DNA from: Methylorubrum thiocyanatum
Lineage (GTDB): Bacteria; Pseudomonadota; Alphaproteobacteria; Rhizobiales; Beijerinckiaceae
Length of the DNA stretch: 64,000 nt
Assembly: GCA_014138645.1 (NCBI GenBank)
Contig: JACJIB010000003.1
Span: 310,001-374,000, forward strand
Reading direction: 5' to 3'
In this document: positions 1 through 8,877 of the stretch, in pieces
How the letters are laid out: each line of letters begins with the position of its first letter
Position numbering within the stretch: position 1 is the first letter of the stretch
Notes under the pieces: model-generated
What the model was told of the DNA's origin: nothing
The model's database searches: none
What the model saw: only the letters and a program-made list of their open reading frames with translations
Position numbers and translations under genes: made by a program

Positions 1-1119
1 CCCGACCCGGGCATTGCCGGCCGAAATCCGCAGATCGAGGTCGCCTCCGGTGAACGGCCGCAGGTCGAGCGGCTGGCGGCGCCATGCCGGATCGTCGGCG
101 GAATCGAAGCCGGTCAGGCGCAGGAAGCCGGCGAGCAGCGGCGAGAGATTGAGGCTTTCGGCGGCAAGGGTCGCCTGCACCGCGTTGCGCGGCGACCCGA
201 AGCTGGCCGAGCCGGCGCCCTCCAAGACGTTCCCGTCGCTGCGCACGGTGACGCTCGGGAACTGGATCTGGCTCGCGGCCGCCTCGAAGCTGCCCTCCAC
301 CGAGAAATCCTCGACGAAGGGCGACAGGGCGAGACCGCCCCCGCTCAGCGCCAGCGTCCGGTGCAGGGAGCGGGTCTGGAGGCTGCCGGTGCCCGAGGCC
401 TTGAGACCGTCATGCAGGCTGCCGCTGCCCTCGGCATTCAGCGAACCCGTCGGCCAGGTCAGGGCGACGGTGAACGGGCTCTCGCCCCCCGACAGCAGCG
501 CGTGAGGGCGCAGACCGGCCAGCGCGATCCGGGCGCTGCCTCCGTTCCAGTGAAAGCCTCCACTCACCGCGAGGCTCTCGCTCCACGCCGGCCAGGAGAT
601 CGTGAGATCGACGTCGCGGGCCGTCTGCAGTGTACCGTCCCGCGGGTCGCGGCCCTTGACCGCGCACCGGGCGAGGATGATGCGGCGGGGCCGGTCACCG
701 ACCTCGCCGGCGATGCTGCGGGTCAGGCGCTCGACCGTGGCGGACCAGCGGGTGTCGCTCGCCTCCTGCGGCAGCACCACCTCCCCGCCGTCAAGCGTCA
801 GGGACTCGACCTCGACCCGGCCGGTGAACAGGGCGGCCAGCCCGAGCTGGAGCGACAGGTTCCCGCCCGAGGCCAGCACCGGCCCGGCAGCATCGCCCTC
901 GGTCAGGCGGATATCCTCGAAGACGACCCGGGGAAGAGGGAGCAGCACGATCTCCGTCCGTCCTCGTGCCGCGAGCGCCACGCCCCAGCTCTGCTGCAGG
1001 CCCCGGCTCACGAAGCGGGACGCGGACGGGGCCTCGACCGACCACGGCAGGCAGGCGGCCACGAGCCCCAAGGCGAGAAGCCCGAGTCCGGCGGCAGAGA
1101 GGGTGCGGCGCAGCGACAT
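1..1119 (-). CDS. AsmA-like / DUF-type envelope protein, C-terminus cut by window edge
   Basis: The frame is open from an ATG at 1119 to the left edge, giving 373 codons without a stop. The N-terminus (MSLRRTLSAAGLGLLALG) is a basic-hydrophobic signal anchor of about 25 residues. It is followed by a repetitive beta-rich region with phrases such as LSLQLGLAALFTGRVEVESL and LDGGEVVLP, the style of AsmA-family proteins, which are anchored in the inner membrane and extend into the periplasm for lipid or outer-membrane homeostasis. The family call rests on this pattern, not on a decisive motif. The C-terminal part lies outside the window. It diverges from scoA across a 365 bp gap. Confidence 0.6.
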   Translation of the reverse strand, partial: MSLRRTLSAAGLGLLALGLVAACLPWSVEAPSASRFVSRGLQQSWGVALAARGRTEIVLLPLPRVVFEDIRLTEGDAAGPVLASGGNLSLQLGLAALFTGRVEVESLTLDGGEVVLPQEASDTRWSATVERLTRSIAGEVGDRPRRIILARCAVKGRDPRDGTLQTARDVDLTISWPAWSESLAVSGGFHWNGGSARIALAGLRPHALLSGGESPFTVALTWPTGSLNAEGSGSLHDGLKASGTGSLQTRSLHRTLALSGGGLALSPFVEDFSVEGSFEAAASQIQFPSVTVRSDGNVLEGAGSASFGSPRNAVQATLAAESLNLSPLLAGFLRLTGFDSADDPAWRRQPLDLRPFTGGDLDLRISAGNARVG

Positions 1120-1484
1120 TGCACTCCGTAGGCGGGCGACGCGGATCGGATCTGAGCCGACCCGCATCGGCGTGGCGAGCCGTGCGATCCGACTCCTTAG
1201 CCGGTTCCGCGGCTCCTGTCCTGCAACCCGAGGTCGATCCCTCCGCAATGCGGTGGATGGCGGGAGCCGTGCTCCCGAAAAGGAGCGGCCGCCCCCGTTC
1301 GGGCCGGCGGACGGTTACGGCGCAGGATTTTTGCATCGCGCACAAATGCGTCGCCGGTTTGACGAAGGCTGCCCCGCGTTGCACACCCGATCACCGTCGA
1401 TCGAGAGCGCGGGCGGCCGCCGAATCGTGGCCAACGATGCGAGCCGACCCCGCCATGGCGGAAGACGAGGAAGGGACGCTGTCG
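1120..1484. other. Intergenic region between divergent genes
   Basis: This 365 bp gap separates the AsmA-like gene (minus) from scoA (plus) and must hold both promoters. I see no convincing hairpin, repeat or small gene. Reading frames that cross it are high-GC open frames without a ribosome-binding site. The only useful signal is the AGGAAGG Shine-Dalgarno at 1468-1474 in front of scoA. Confidence 0.4.
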
Positions 1485-2222
1485 ATGAAGAAGGTCTATC
1501 CGGATCCCGGAGCGGCGCTGGCCGGGCTCCTGCGCGACGGCATGACGATCATGGCCGGCGGCTTCGGCCTGTGCGGCATCCCGGATGAGCTGATCGACGC
1601 GATCCAGGCCTCGGGCGTGAAGGACCTGACCATCGTCTCCAACAATGCCGGCATCGACGGCGTGGGCCTGGGCAAGCTGCTCGACACCCGCCAAGTCAAG
1701 AAGATGATCTCGTCCTATGTCGGCGAGAACAAGGAATTCGCCCGCCAGTATCTCGGCGGCGAGCTGGAGATCGAGTTCAACCCCCAAGGCACCCTGGCCG
1801 AGCGCATCCGCGCTGGCGGCGCGGGCATCCCGGCCTTCTTCACCAAGACCGGCGTCGGCACCAAGGTCGCCGAGGGCAAGGAGGTGCGCGAGTTCGACGG
1901 CGAGAGCTACGTGATGGAGCGCGGGCTGTTCGCGGATCTCGCCATCGTCCACGCCTGGAAGGGCGATACCGAGGGCAACCTCGTCTACCGGAAGACGGCG
2001 CGCAACTTCAATCCGATGATGGCCACCGCCGCGGAGGTGACGGTCGCGCAGGTCGAGAACCTCGTCCAGCCCGGCGAGATCGACCCCGACCACATCCACA
2101 CGCCGGGCATCTTCATCGGCCGCATCATCCATGTGCCGGTGCGTGAGAAGCGGATCGAGCAGCGCACCGTGCGCAAGCGCAAGGAGCCGGAAGCGGCCGC
2201 GGCCGGCGGCGGCCAGATCTGA
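1485..2222 (+). CDS. scoA: 3-oxoacid CoA-transferase subunit A
   Basis: The 245-residue protein is the alpha subunit of a family I CoA-transferase, which moves CoA from succinyl-CoA or acetyl-CoA to acetoacetate or a related 3-oxoacid in the cytosol. It starts [19 protein letters not shown] and contains the glycine-rich [13 protein letters not shown] segment near residue 25, typical of AtoD/ScoA. The start at 1485 is chosen because AGGAAGG lies about 10 bases upstream; an in-frame ATG at 1455 is possible. Length fits the family (about 215-250). The Ala/Lys-rich tail after residue 225 is variable. scoB follows after 101 bp on the same strand. In methylotrophs such an enzyme would serve acetoacetate and polyhydroxybutyrate turnover; the exact acid is inferred. 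Confidence 0.9.
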   Translation: MKKVYPDPGAALAGLLRDGMTIMAGGFGLCGIPDELIDAIQASGVKDLTIVSNNAGIDGVGLGKLLDTRQVKKMISSYVGENKEFARQYLGGELEIEFNPQGTLAERIRAGGAGIPAFFTKTGVGTKVAEGKEVREFDGESYVMERGLFADLAIVHAWKGDTEGNLVYRKTARNFNPMMATAAEVTVAQVENLVQPGEIDPDHIHTPGIFIGRIIHVPVREKRIEQRTVRKRKEPEAAAAGGGQI

Positions 2223-2323
2223 TTCTTCGAAAATCGGCCGCGAGGCCACCCCGCGCGATGCCGCCCGCCCCTGCCGGCCGGCGCGTCGCCCTGAAGGTGC
2301 CAAACGAGGGAAAGTCACAAACA

Positions 2324-2983
2324 ATGGCCTGGACCCGTGAGCAGATGGCGGAGCGCGCCGCGAAGGAGCTGCAGGACGGCTTCTACGTGAACCTCGGGAT
2401 CGGCATCCCGACGCTGGTGTCGAACTACATTCCCGACGGCATGTCGGTGCAGTTGCAGTCGGAGAACGGCATGCTCGGCATGGGCCCCTTCCCCTACGAG
2501 GGCGAGGAGGACCCCGACCTCATCAATGCCGGCAAGCAGACCATCACCGCGCTGCCGACGACGAGCTACTTCTCCTCGGCCGATTCGTTCGGGATGATCC
2601 GCGGCGGCCACATCGACCTGTCGATCCTCGGCGCGATGCAGGTGGCGCAGAACGGCGACCTCGCCAACTGGATGATCCCCGGCAAGATGGTGAAGGGGAT
2701 GGGCGGGGCGATGGACCTCGTCGCCGGCGTCAAGAAAGTCGTCGTCGTGATGGAGCACGTCGCCAAGGGAAAGGACGGCTCCGAGAGCCCGAAGCTCCTG
2801 AAGGCCTGCGACCTGCCGCTCACCGGAACGCAGGTCGTCGACATGGTGATCACCGATCTCGGCGTCTTCACCATCGACAAGAAGGGCGACGGCGGCATGA
2901 CCCTCGTCGAACTCGCCGACGGCGTCTCCGAGGACGAGATCCGCGCCAAGACCGAGGGCGAGTTCAAGGTCGCCCTGAACTGA
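2324..2983 (+). CDS. scoB: 3-oxoacid CoA-transferase subunit B
   Basis: This 219-residue protein is the beta subunit of the same CoA-transferase. It carries [14 protein letters not shown] near residue 20 and [20 protein letters not shown], where the Glu of the SENG motif is the catalytic glutamate that forms the enzyme-CoA thioester in this family. The start at 2324 ([16 protein letters not shown]) is the canonical N-terminus; a frame opening at 2258 adds an unlikely Pro/Arg-rich leader. The gene is complete and of usual length. It follows scoA on the same strand, so both subunits are probably made from one transcript. Confidence 0.93.
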   Translation: MAWTREQMAERAAKELQDGFYVNLGIGIPTLVSNYIPDGMSVQLQSENGMLGMGPFPYEGEEDPDLINAGKQTITALPTTSYFSSADSFGMIRGGHIDLSILGAMQVAQNGDLANWMIPGKMVKGMGGAMDLVAGVKKVVVVMEHVAKGKDGSESPKLLKACDLPLTGTQVVDMVITDLGVFTIDKKGDGGMTLVELADGVSEDEIRAKTEGEFKVALN

Positions 2984-3157
2984 CGTTCGCGGTCCGGAGG
3001 CGGGAGGCGGCCCGTTTCGGGACGCATCCCGCGTCCCGCGGGCGGGCATGGCTAAGCGGGCATTAATCGGGATCGTCGAAAGCTACGCATCGACCGGGAC
3101 GGCGCCGCGAGAGCGCACCGGTCGGGGAGCTTTTCGCGATACGAAGGTGCTGTGTGT

Positions 3158-3565
3158 ATGCGTAGCGTTCCGGGAACGGACAACGTCATCCCCTTCCGCC
3201 GCCCCGCCGCGGCCCGGCAGGGAGCCATCGCCTCCGGGTTCGGCGCTGTCGAGGCTCCGCGCAGCCGGTCGCGGGCCGACCAGCGCAGCCTGATGGACGC
3301 GGTCTATGCCACGGGCAGCCTGCGGGTTCCGGCGGGCGACCGCGAGACCAAGCTGATCGCCTCGCGCCTGCAGGTCTACGGCTTCCTGACGATCGAGGAG
3401 ATGGGCGAGGACGGCTCCCTGCGCCGCTTGCGTCCGTCCGAGGCGATCCGCGCCCGCTCCGAGCGGCCCTGGCGCCTGTCGAAGGCCGGCTACGGTGCGG
3501 GTCTTGCCGTCACCATCCCCTCCGTCGACGACTTCCTGTTCGAGCCGGCGGGCCTGCCGGCCTGA
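3158..3565 (+). CDS. Conserved-looking protein of unknown function
   Basis: This encodes 135 residues starting MRSVPGTDNVIPFRRP from an ATG at 3158; a GTG two codons upstream is possible. The first 45 residues are Pro/Arg/Ala-rich and probably disordered. From about residue 45 there is a compact region (SLMDAVYATGSLRVPAGDRETK) with mixed helix and strand character and no membrane segment. I do not recognise the family. It lies 174 bp after scoB and ahead of the metal-uptake module, with no obvious operon link. Codon use is normal for the window, which supports a real gene. Confidence 0.6.
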   Translation: MRSVPGTDNVIPFRRPAAARQGAIASGFGAVEAPRSRSRADQRSLMDAVYATGSLRVPAGDRETKLIASRLQVYGFLTIEEMGEDGSLRRLRPSEAIRARSERPWRLSKAGYGAGLAVTIPSVDDFLFEPAGLPA

Positions 3566-3669
3566 TCTTTCCGCGCGAACGGCGCCCGAGCCCGGGTGCC
3601 GTCAAGGTGTGGGCACAGCCGTCGCATCGGCGTTGACCCGTCGCGCCGACGCCACCTAGAAGCGTGACC

Positions 3670-4035
3670 ATGCGCGAGCGCCCGCACCGATCCGTGCACG
3701 GCCGCGCGATCATCGGGGTGATCGCGCTCTACGCGCTCGTCCTGCACGCCTTCGTCACGGTGCTCGCCCCCACGCCGCCGCGCCTCGACGGCGGCGTGCT
3801 CTGCGCGGAGCATGCCGCGTCCGGCGAGCGATCCAAGGATGGGCAGTCCTGCGGCCATCACGCCTGCTGCACGCAGGTCCAGGCCGTCCATCTCCCGCCG
3901 CCGGTTCAAGCGGCCTCGTCCCTCGCCGTGTGGCCGCCGCGCGCCGTCCCCGTCATCTGGCGCGCCGCGGAGACGGTCCGCGCCCGCGCCCCGCCCGACC
4001 AGGGCACCAGTCCCCGAGGTCCGCCCGCCGTCTGA
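3670..4035 (+). CDS. DUF2946-like small membrane-anchored Cys/His protein
   Basis: The 121-residue protein has an N-terminal hydrophobic segment (AIIGVIALYALVLHAFV, about residues 12-28) and then a short cysteine/histidine cluster, SCGHHACCTQ, near residue 60, with another Cys in VLCAEHAA. This layout resembles the DUF2946 family, small proteins found next to TonB-dependent receptors and thought to bind metal. A GTG at 3664 is an alternative start. It lies 38 bp upstream of the PepSY gene and 1.5 kb upstream of the TonB receptor on the same strand, so a shared role in copper or iron-chelate handling is likely but inferred. Confidence 0.55.
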   Translation: MRERPHRSVHGRAIIGVIALYALVLHAFVTVLAPTPPRLDGGVLCAEHAASGERSKDGQSCGHHACCTQVQAVHLPPPVQAASSLAVWPPRAVPVIWRAAETVRARAPPDQGTSPRGPPAV

Positions 4036-4073
4036 GCCGATCACCCGATCCCTCGGACACGGACCCTAAAGCC

Positions 4074-5444
4074 ATGCCTTCCACCGTCTCGGGCGCCGCC
4101 GGCTTCTCCGCCGCAGCGGCCCTGCGCATGTCGCGCGATGCGATCTACCGCGCCGTCTGGCGCTGGCACTTCTATGCCGGCCTGCTCTGCCTGCCCTTCC
4201 TGATCCTGCTCTCGGTCACCGGGGCGCTCTACCTGTTCAAGGCCGAGATCAACGCCACCGTCTTCGCACACCGCACGACGGTCGTACCCGCGGGCAGCCC
4301 GCCGCTCGGCCCCGATCGACTGATCTTCAACGCGATGCAGGCAGTGCCGGACGGCAACCCGCTCGCCTATACCGAGCCCGCGAGCCCGACCGCCTCGGCC
4401 CTCGTCACCCTGACCGCGGGCGAGGGCAGGACCCTCGTCTACCTCAACCCCTATACCGGCGACGTGCTCGACCGGATCGCGGCGAACCGCGAATTCTTCG
4501 GAATCGTGCGCGGCTTGCACAGCCTCAGCCTGTTCGGGACCGCGGCCAATGCCTTGATCGAAATCGTGGCGGGCTTCGCGATCATCCTCGTGGTGACCGG
4601 CGCCTATCTCTGGTGGCCGCGAGGGCAGGGCGGTGCCGTCACCTTGCGCGAGACGCCGCGGCGCCGAGTCTGGTGGCGCGACCTCCACGCCGCGACCGGA
4701 TTGTTCGCCGGGGCGGGCCTGCTCTTTCTCGCGCTGACCGGCCTGCCGTGGTCGGTCTGGTGGGGGCAGGAGCTGCGGTCATGGTCGAACCGGGTCGGGC
4801 TCGGCCAACCGAGCGCGCTCTGGGCCGGCCGACCGGTCTCCACCGTGCCGATGGGTGCGCGGCTGGAGAGTGTCGGCTGGGCGCTCGAAGAGGCCCCGCT
4901 GCCCGAATCACAGCCCTCTCGAGCGCCGGCTCTCGGCATCGACCGCGCCGTGGCGATCCTGCGCGGCATGGGCATGCCCGCCGGTTTCGAGCTGGCGCTG
5001 CCGACGGGTGAGACCGGTGTCTTCGCCGCCTCCGCCTATCCGCGCGACGTGACAGGCCAGCGGATGGTCTCCCTCGACCGCTTCAGCGGCCAGCCGATCC
5101 TCGACGTGCACTTTGCCAATCTCGGCCCGGTGGCACGGGCGATCCAGCTCGGGATCGGCATTCACAAGGGCGAGTTCTGGGGCCGGGCGAACCAGCTCGT
5201 GATGCTGGCCTTCTGCCTCGGCACGATCCTGCTCTCGGTCACCGCCGCGGTGATGTGGTGGAAGCGGCGCCCGGCAGGGCGCCTCGGCACGCCGCCCTGG
5301 CCGCGGGACCGGCGGGTCGTGGCCATCGTCACCGTTCTGGTGCTCGGCCTCGGCGCCCTGTTTCCCCTGACCGGCCTCGCGATCCTGGCTCTGCTCGGAC
5401 TCGATCTCGCCGCTCAGAGCCTGCGGTCCGCCGCCCGCGCCTGA
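4074..5444 (+). CDS. PepSY-associated transmembrane protein (putative iron-uptake reductase/peptidase inhibitor)
   Basis: The 456-residue inner-membrane protein has the PepSY_TM architecture: a first helix at about residues 28-52 with the conserved WRWHFYAGLL stretch, a periplasmic PepSY-like part containing LIFNAMQAVPDGNP, further helices (for example around IVAGFAIILVVTGAYLWWPR), a second soluble part, and C-terminal helices including AFCLGTILLSVTAAVMWWKR. Members often sit beside TonB receptors for siderophores and are suspected ferric-chelate reductases. The start at 4074 removes an unlikely 48-residue upstream extension. It lies 63 bp ahead of the TonB receptor, consistent with one operon. 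Confidence 0.85.
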   Translation: MPSTVSGAAGFSAAAALRMSRDAIYRAVWRWHFYAGLLCLPFLILLSVTGALYLFKAEINATVFAHRTTVVPAGSPPLGPDRLIFNAMQAVPDGNPLAYTEPASPTASALVTLTAGEGRTLVYLNPYTGDVLDRIAANREFFGIVRGLHSLSLFGTAANALIEIVAGFAIILVVTGAYLWWPRGQGGAVTLRETPRRRVWWRDLHAATGLFAGAGLLFLALTGLPWSVWWGQELRSWSNRVGLGQPSALWAGRPVSTVPMGARLESVGWALEEAPLPESQPSRAPALGIDRAVAILRGMGMPAGFELALPTGETGVFAASAYPRDVTGQRMVSLDRFSGQPILDVHFANLGPVARAIQLGIGIHKGEFWGRANQLVMLAFCLGTILLSVTAAVMWWKRRPAGRLGTPPWPRDRRVVAIVTVLVLGLGALFPLTGLAILALLGLDLAAQSLRSAARA

Positions 5445-5507
5445 CGCCCCGCCTTCCGTGGGCCGCTCCCGGCCCGCGCCGATCTCACGTCCTTCACGAG
5501 CCGCCCC

Positions 5508-7832
5508 ATGCCGTCCAGCCCCGCCATGCGCCCTGCCGCCTGGCTCCTCGCCGCCGCGCCGCTCGCCCTGTCCGGGGCTGCCTCGGCTCAGACCGCGAGC
5601 GAATCCGTCACCCTGGAAGAACTCGCCGTCACCGGCGAAGGCAGCGCGCAAGGGCAAGCAGGGGCCGGTGCGTCCGGCTTCGGCGTCGCCGCCCTGCCGG
5701 GCGCGGCCCCCCTCGTCATCGAGCGCCCGGTGGGTCAGGTCGTCACCGCGGTCGGGCGCGAGGGCACCATTGCCAACCGCCCCGCCACCTCCATCGGCAC
5801 CGTGCTGCTCGACAGCCCCGGCGTGACCCTGCGCCAGGGCAATGGCGGGCGCGACGTGGTGATCTCGATCCGCGGCAACAACGCCCGCGCGACAGGCGTC
5901 ACCCGCAACATGGTGGTGCTGGAGGACGGCTTTCCCGTCACCCAGCCCGACGGCGCCTCGCGCTTCGATCTGGTCGATCCCCGCGCCTATTCGCGCATCG
6001 ACGTGTTCCGGGGACCGCAATCGGCTCTGTTCGGCAACTACGCCACCGGCGGCGCGCTGGCCTTCCGCACCCGCACCGGCCGCGAGATCGACGGCTACGA
6101 GATCGGCGTCGATGCCGGCAGCTTCGGCTATCTCAGCCACTCTTTCACCGTGGGCGGCGCGAGCGGCCCGTTCGAGGTCAGCCTGTTCGCCAGCGACGTG
6201 CGCGGCAACGGCTATCAGGACAACAGCTCCTACGACACGCAGACGATCAACCTGCTCGCGAGCTACACGCCGAGCCCGGACAACCGCTTCACCCTGAAGG
6301 TCATCAACAACGAGCTCACCGCCAACATCCCGGCCCGCTCGTCGCTGTACCAGTTCCGCATCAACCCGTATCAGCGCGGCTGCGACGCGGCGGCGAGCGC
6401 CGCCCCCGGCTGCACCACCTTCGGCCTCTTCGCCAATGGCGCCTTCGGCCCGCGGGTGCCGGTGACGGCGACCGAGGGGGCGTTCCGCCGCAACGACCGG
6501 CGCACCATCATCGCCGGGCGCTGGGAGCACGACATCGACGCGCAGACGACGTGGCGGGTGCAGGTCGGCTTCGACGAGCGCAATTACAACCAGCCGTTCT
6601 ACACCACCTCGGGCCGGGGCAGCCTGCCCTCCTACTTCGTGCAGACCGACCTGACCCGCCGCGGCGAGCTGTTCGGCCTGCCGGCGGTCGGTTACGTCGC
6701 GCTCGCCTACAGCACGGTGGACATCGCCGCCTCGGTCTACAACCGGGCCCCCTACGGCGGCGCCCGACTCGGCGCACTGATCGGGCTGCAGGATACGGTG
6801 CAGTCGAATCTCGGCGGTCGGGCCCGGCTCGAACTCGAACTCGCGCCGCAATGGACGGCGGTGGCGGGCATCAGCGCCGAGCAATCGAGTATCCTCGGGC
6901 GCAACCGAACCTTCGCGATCAGTGCCGCCGGCACGACGTCGGCCGTAGCGTTGGCCGACCGCAGCTTCCTCAACGTCGCGCCGGAACTCGCCCTGGTCTA
7001 CCGGCCGGATCCGAACTGGGCCCTGCGCGGCCGGGTCGCCACGGGCTACGCGACGCCGTCCTTCGCGAGCCTGTTCGTGAACGCCACCGGTCTGCCCGGC
7101 AACAACACCGACCTGAAGACGCAGGAGAATCTCGGCTTCGATCTCGGCGCCGACTTCATTCCCTTCGAGGGAATGAAGCTCAGCCTCACCGGCTTCTACG
7201 AGTTCTTCCGCAACGAGTTCGTCACGCAGTCGCCGGGGGCGGGCCTGCTGAACTACACCTTCAACGCGCCGGCCTCCGAGCATCGCGGCGTCGAGGTCGG
7301 GGCGGACTGGGCCTTCGCGCCGGGCTGGAACGGCCGGCTTGCCTACACCTTCGACGATCAGGTCTACACCGACTACGTCGAGCAGATCAGCGCCGGCAGC
7401 GTTACCGCCCAGTTCGACCGCGCGGGCCGCCGCATCCCCGGCGTACCGGCCCACCAGCTCCTGGCCCGCGTCGGCTACGACGTCCCGGCGGGGCCGCTGG
7501 CCGGGCTCGGCGGCTTCGCCGAAGTGGTGGCGCAGGACGGCTACTTCGTCGACAACGCCAACTTCCTGAAGGTGCCGGGCTTCGCGATCCTGAACCTCAA
7601 CGTCCACTACGCGGCGCCGCTTCCCAACGGCGCCGCGAAACGGATCGACCTCTACGCGGAGCTGCGCAACGTCCTCGACGCGACCTATGTCGGCTCGGCC
7701 AACCCGCTGGCGAACACGATCAACGCGACGACCGGCGCCCAGAACGGCCGCGCCGTGCTCGCCGGCACGACGGGCTCGATCTTCGCCGGGCCGCCGCGGA
7801 CCTTCGTGGCCGGGATGAAGCTGTCGTTCTGA
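5508..7832 (+). CDS. TonB-dependent outer-membrane receptor
   Basis: This 774-residue receptor imports a large ligand, most often a ferric siderophore, across the outer membrane with energy from TonB. It has a signal peptide (residues 1 to about 27, cleaved after SGAASA), a plug domain with VTLRQGNGGRDVVISIRGNN and FRGPQSALFGNYATGGAL, and a 22-strand barrel ending in the outer-membrane signature VAGMKLSF with terminal Phe. The plug style, with EDGFPVTQPDG, resembles FecA/FhuE-like receptors; the ligand cannot be read from sequence. It closes a three-gene run with the DUF2946-like and PepSY genes. No Fur box was identified with confidence. Confidence 0.93.
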   Translation: MPSSPAMRPAAWLLAAAPLALSGAASAQTASESVTLEELAVTGEGSAQGQAGAGASGFGVAALPGAAPLVIERPVGQVVTAVGREGTIANRPATSIGTVLLDSPGVTLRQGNGGRDVVISIRGNNARATGVTRNMVVLEDGFPVTQPDGASRFDLVDPRAYSRIDVFRGPQSALFGNYATGGALAFRTRTGREIDGYEIGVDAGSFGYLSHSFTVGGASGPFEVSLFASDVRGNGYQDNSSYDTQTINLLASYTPSPDNRFTLKVINNELTANIPARSSLYQFRINPYQRGCDAAASAAPGCTTFGLFANGAFGPRVPVTATEGAFRRNDRRTIIAGRWEHDIDAQTTWRVQVGFDERNYNQPFYTTSGRGSLPSYFVQTDLTRRGELFGLPAVGYVALAYSTVDIAASVYNRAPYGGARLGALIGLQDTVQSNLGGRARLELELAPQWTAVAGISAEQSSILGRNRTFAISAAGTTSAVALADRSFLNVAPELALVYRPDPNWALRGRVATGYATPSFASLFVNATGLPGNNTDLKTQENLGFDLGADFIPFEGMKLSLTGFYEFFRNEFVTQSPGAGLLNYTFNAPASEHRGVEVGADWAFAPGWNGRLAYTFDDQVYTDYVEQISAGSVTAQFDRAGRRIPGVPAHQLLARVGYDVPAGPLAGLGGFAEVVAQDGYFVDNANFLKVPGFAILNLNVHYAAPLPNGAAKRIDLYAELRNVLDATYVGSANPLANTINATTGAQNGRAVLAGTTGSIFAGPPRTFVAGMKLSF

Positions 7833-7874
7833 AGGGCAGGGGGGGCGCGCGGTGGTGGGCGGCCGACTAAAGGC

Positions 7875-8876
7875 TCATGCAGGCCCGTCGGTCTCGCCCG
7901 GCACCACGCACTCACCGCGCAGCAGTTGCGACTGAAGCGCGGCAACGCGGCGGGCTGACCCGGCATGTCTGCGCGAAACGCGCGGCGAGGGCGCCCGCCC
8001 GCGCTTGACCGCCAAGAGATCCGGGTCGCCCCAGCGTTCGAGCAGGGCCTGAAACGCCGCATGGCGGGCCGGAACGAAGGCGATGCGGCGGCCCATCGCG
8101 TCCTTGTAGGGGTGGGGCGGGTGAAGTCCGGCGCAGGGCACGAAGCCGGCGGGAATCGGTGTCGTCGCCGCGTGGGTCCGGCCGGCCCGCAGGACCTGCG
8201 GCAGGACGTGGGTGTGCGGTCCCGCCGGGCTCGTCTCGCCGGGGCCGGGGATCGGCGCGTAGACCTCGATCCGCCCGATGCGTGCCTGAAACACGCGATG
8301 CGGACTCATCGCCACAAGATGCGGGCCGATCGGGTTGTCCGCCGCGAAGAGGGATCTTCCGGTACCCGCACGCAGGCAGGCGACGACCTCCGGATCATGC
8401 GCGCGCAGGCAGGCATTAACCGCGCGCAGACCGAGCCCGAGATCGAAGAGGATCGCCTCGCGATCCTCGTCCCGCGCCGCGTCCCGGTCGGGCCCGAGTT
8501 CGGTGACACGTGTCCGCCCGCTCATGGCACAAGCCGAGTCGGGCAGGCAGAGCGCCACGGCATGATTGTAGCCGCCGGAGAAGCCGGTCTCGTAGGCGAC
8601 GGGCCTGAGATCGGCGCCGGGCGTCAGGGCGATGGCGCCACGCTCGGTGGCGAGCCCCAGTCGCGCGTCGGGCAGGGCACGCATCGGCTCATCGGCCCCG
8701 CGCCTGAAGACGGCGATGGCGCCGAAGCTGCCGAGGCTCCAGGCCGTATCGGGATCGGCCAGCGCGCTGTGCAGGAGCGCCGCGACCGACCCGACTTCGA
8801 CCGGCGGCATCGGGCCATCCGCCCGCGACGCAACGGGAGAGCCGGGTCGCTCTACCGTCCCGCCGCGGGTAGCCAC
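7875..8876 (-). CDS. Uncharacterised protein translationally coupled to guaA
   Basis: This frame of 333 codons begins at a GTG at 8876, one base after the guaA stop codon, so it probably follows guaA in one transcript. An in-frame ATG at 8810 (MPPVEVGSVAALLHSAL) is a plausible later start, because the first 22 residues look like low-complexity Arg/Gly leader. The body holds motifs such as GFSGGYNHAVALCLPD, LFDLGLGLRAVNACLRA and PHTHVLPQVL. It is soluble, with no signal peptide or membrane helix. I recognise it only as a type of conserved alphaproteobacterial protein of unknown function. It converges with the TonB receptor gene 42 bp away. Confidence 0.7.
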   Translation of the reverse strand: MATRGGTVERPGSPVASRADGPMPPVEVGSVAALLHSALADPDTAWSLGSFGAIAVFRRGADEPMRALPDARLGLATERGAIALTPGADLRPVAYETGFSGGYNHAVALCLPDSACAMSGRTRVTELGPDRDAARDEDREAILFDLGLGLRAVNACLRAHDPEVVACLRAGTGRSLFAADNPIGPHLVAMSPHRVFQARIGRIEVYAPIPGPGETSPAGPHTHVLPQVLRAGRTHAATTPIPAGFVPCAGLHPPHPYKDAMGRRIAFVPARHAAFQALLERWGDPDLLAVKRGRAPSPRVSRRHAGSARRVAALQSQLLRGECVVPGETDGPA

Positions 8877-8877
8877 C

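Noticed and set aside
4908..7607. A 899-codon open frame antisense to the PepSY and TonB receptor genes
   Set aside because: Arg/Asp/Val-rich shadow with no family motifs; the opposite strand encodes a complete TonB receptor with signal peptide and terminal Phe.
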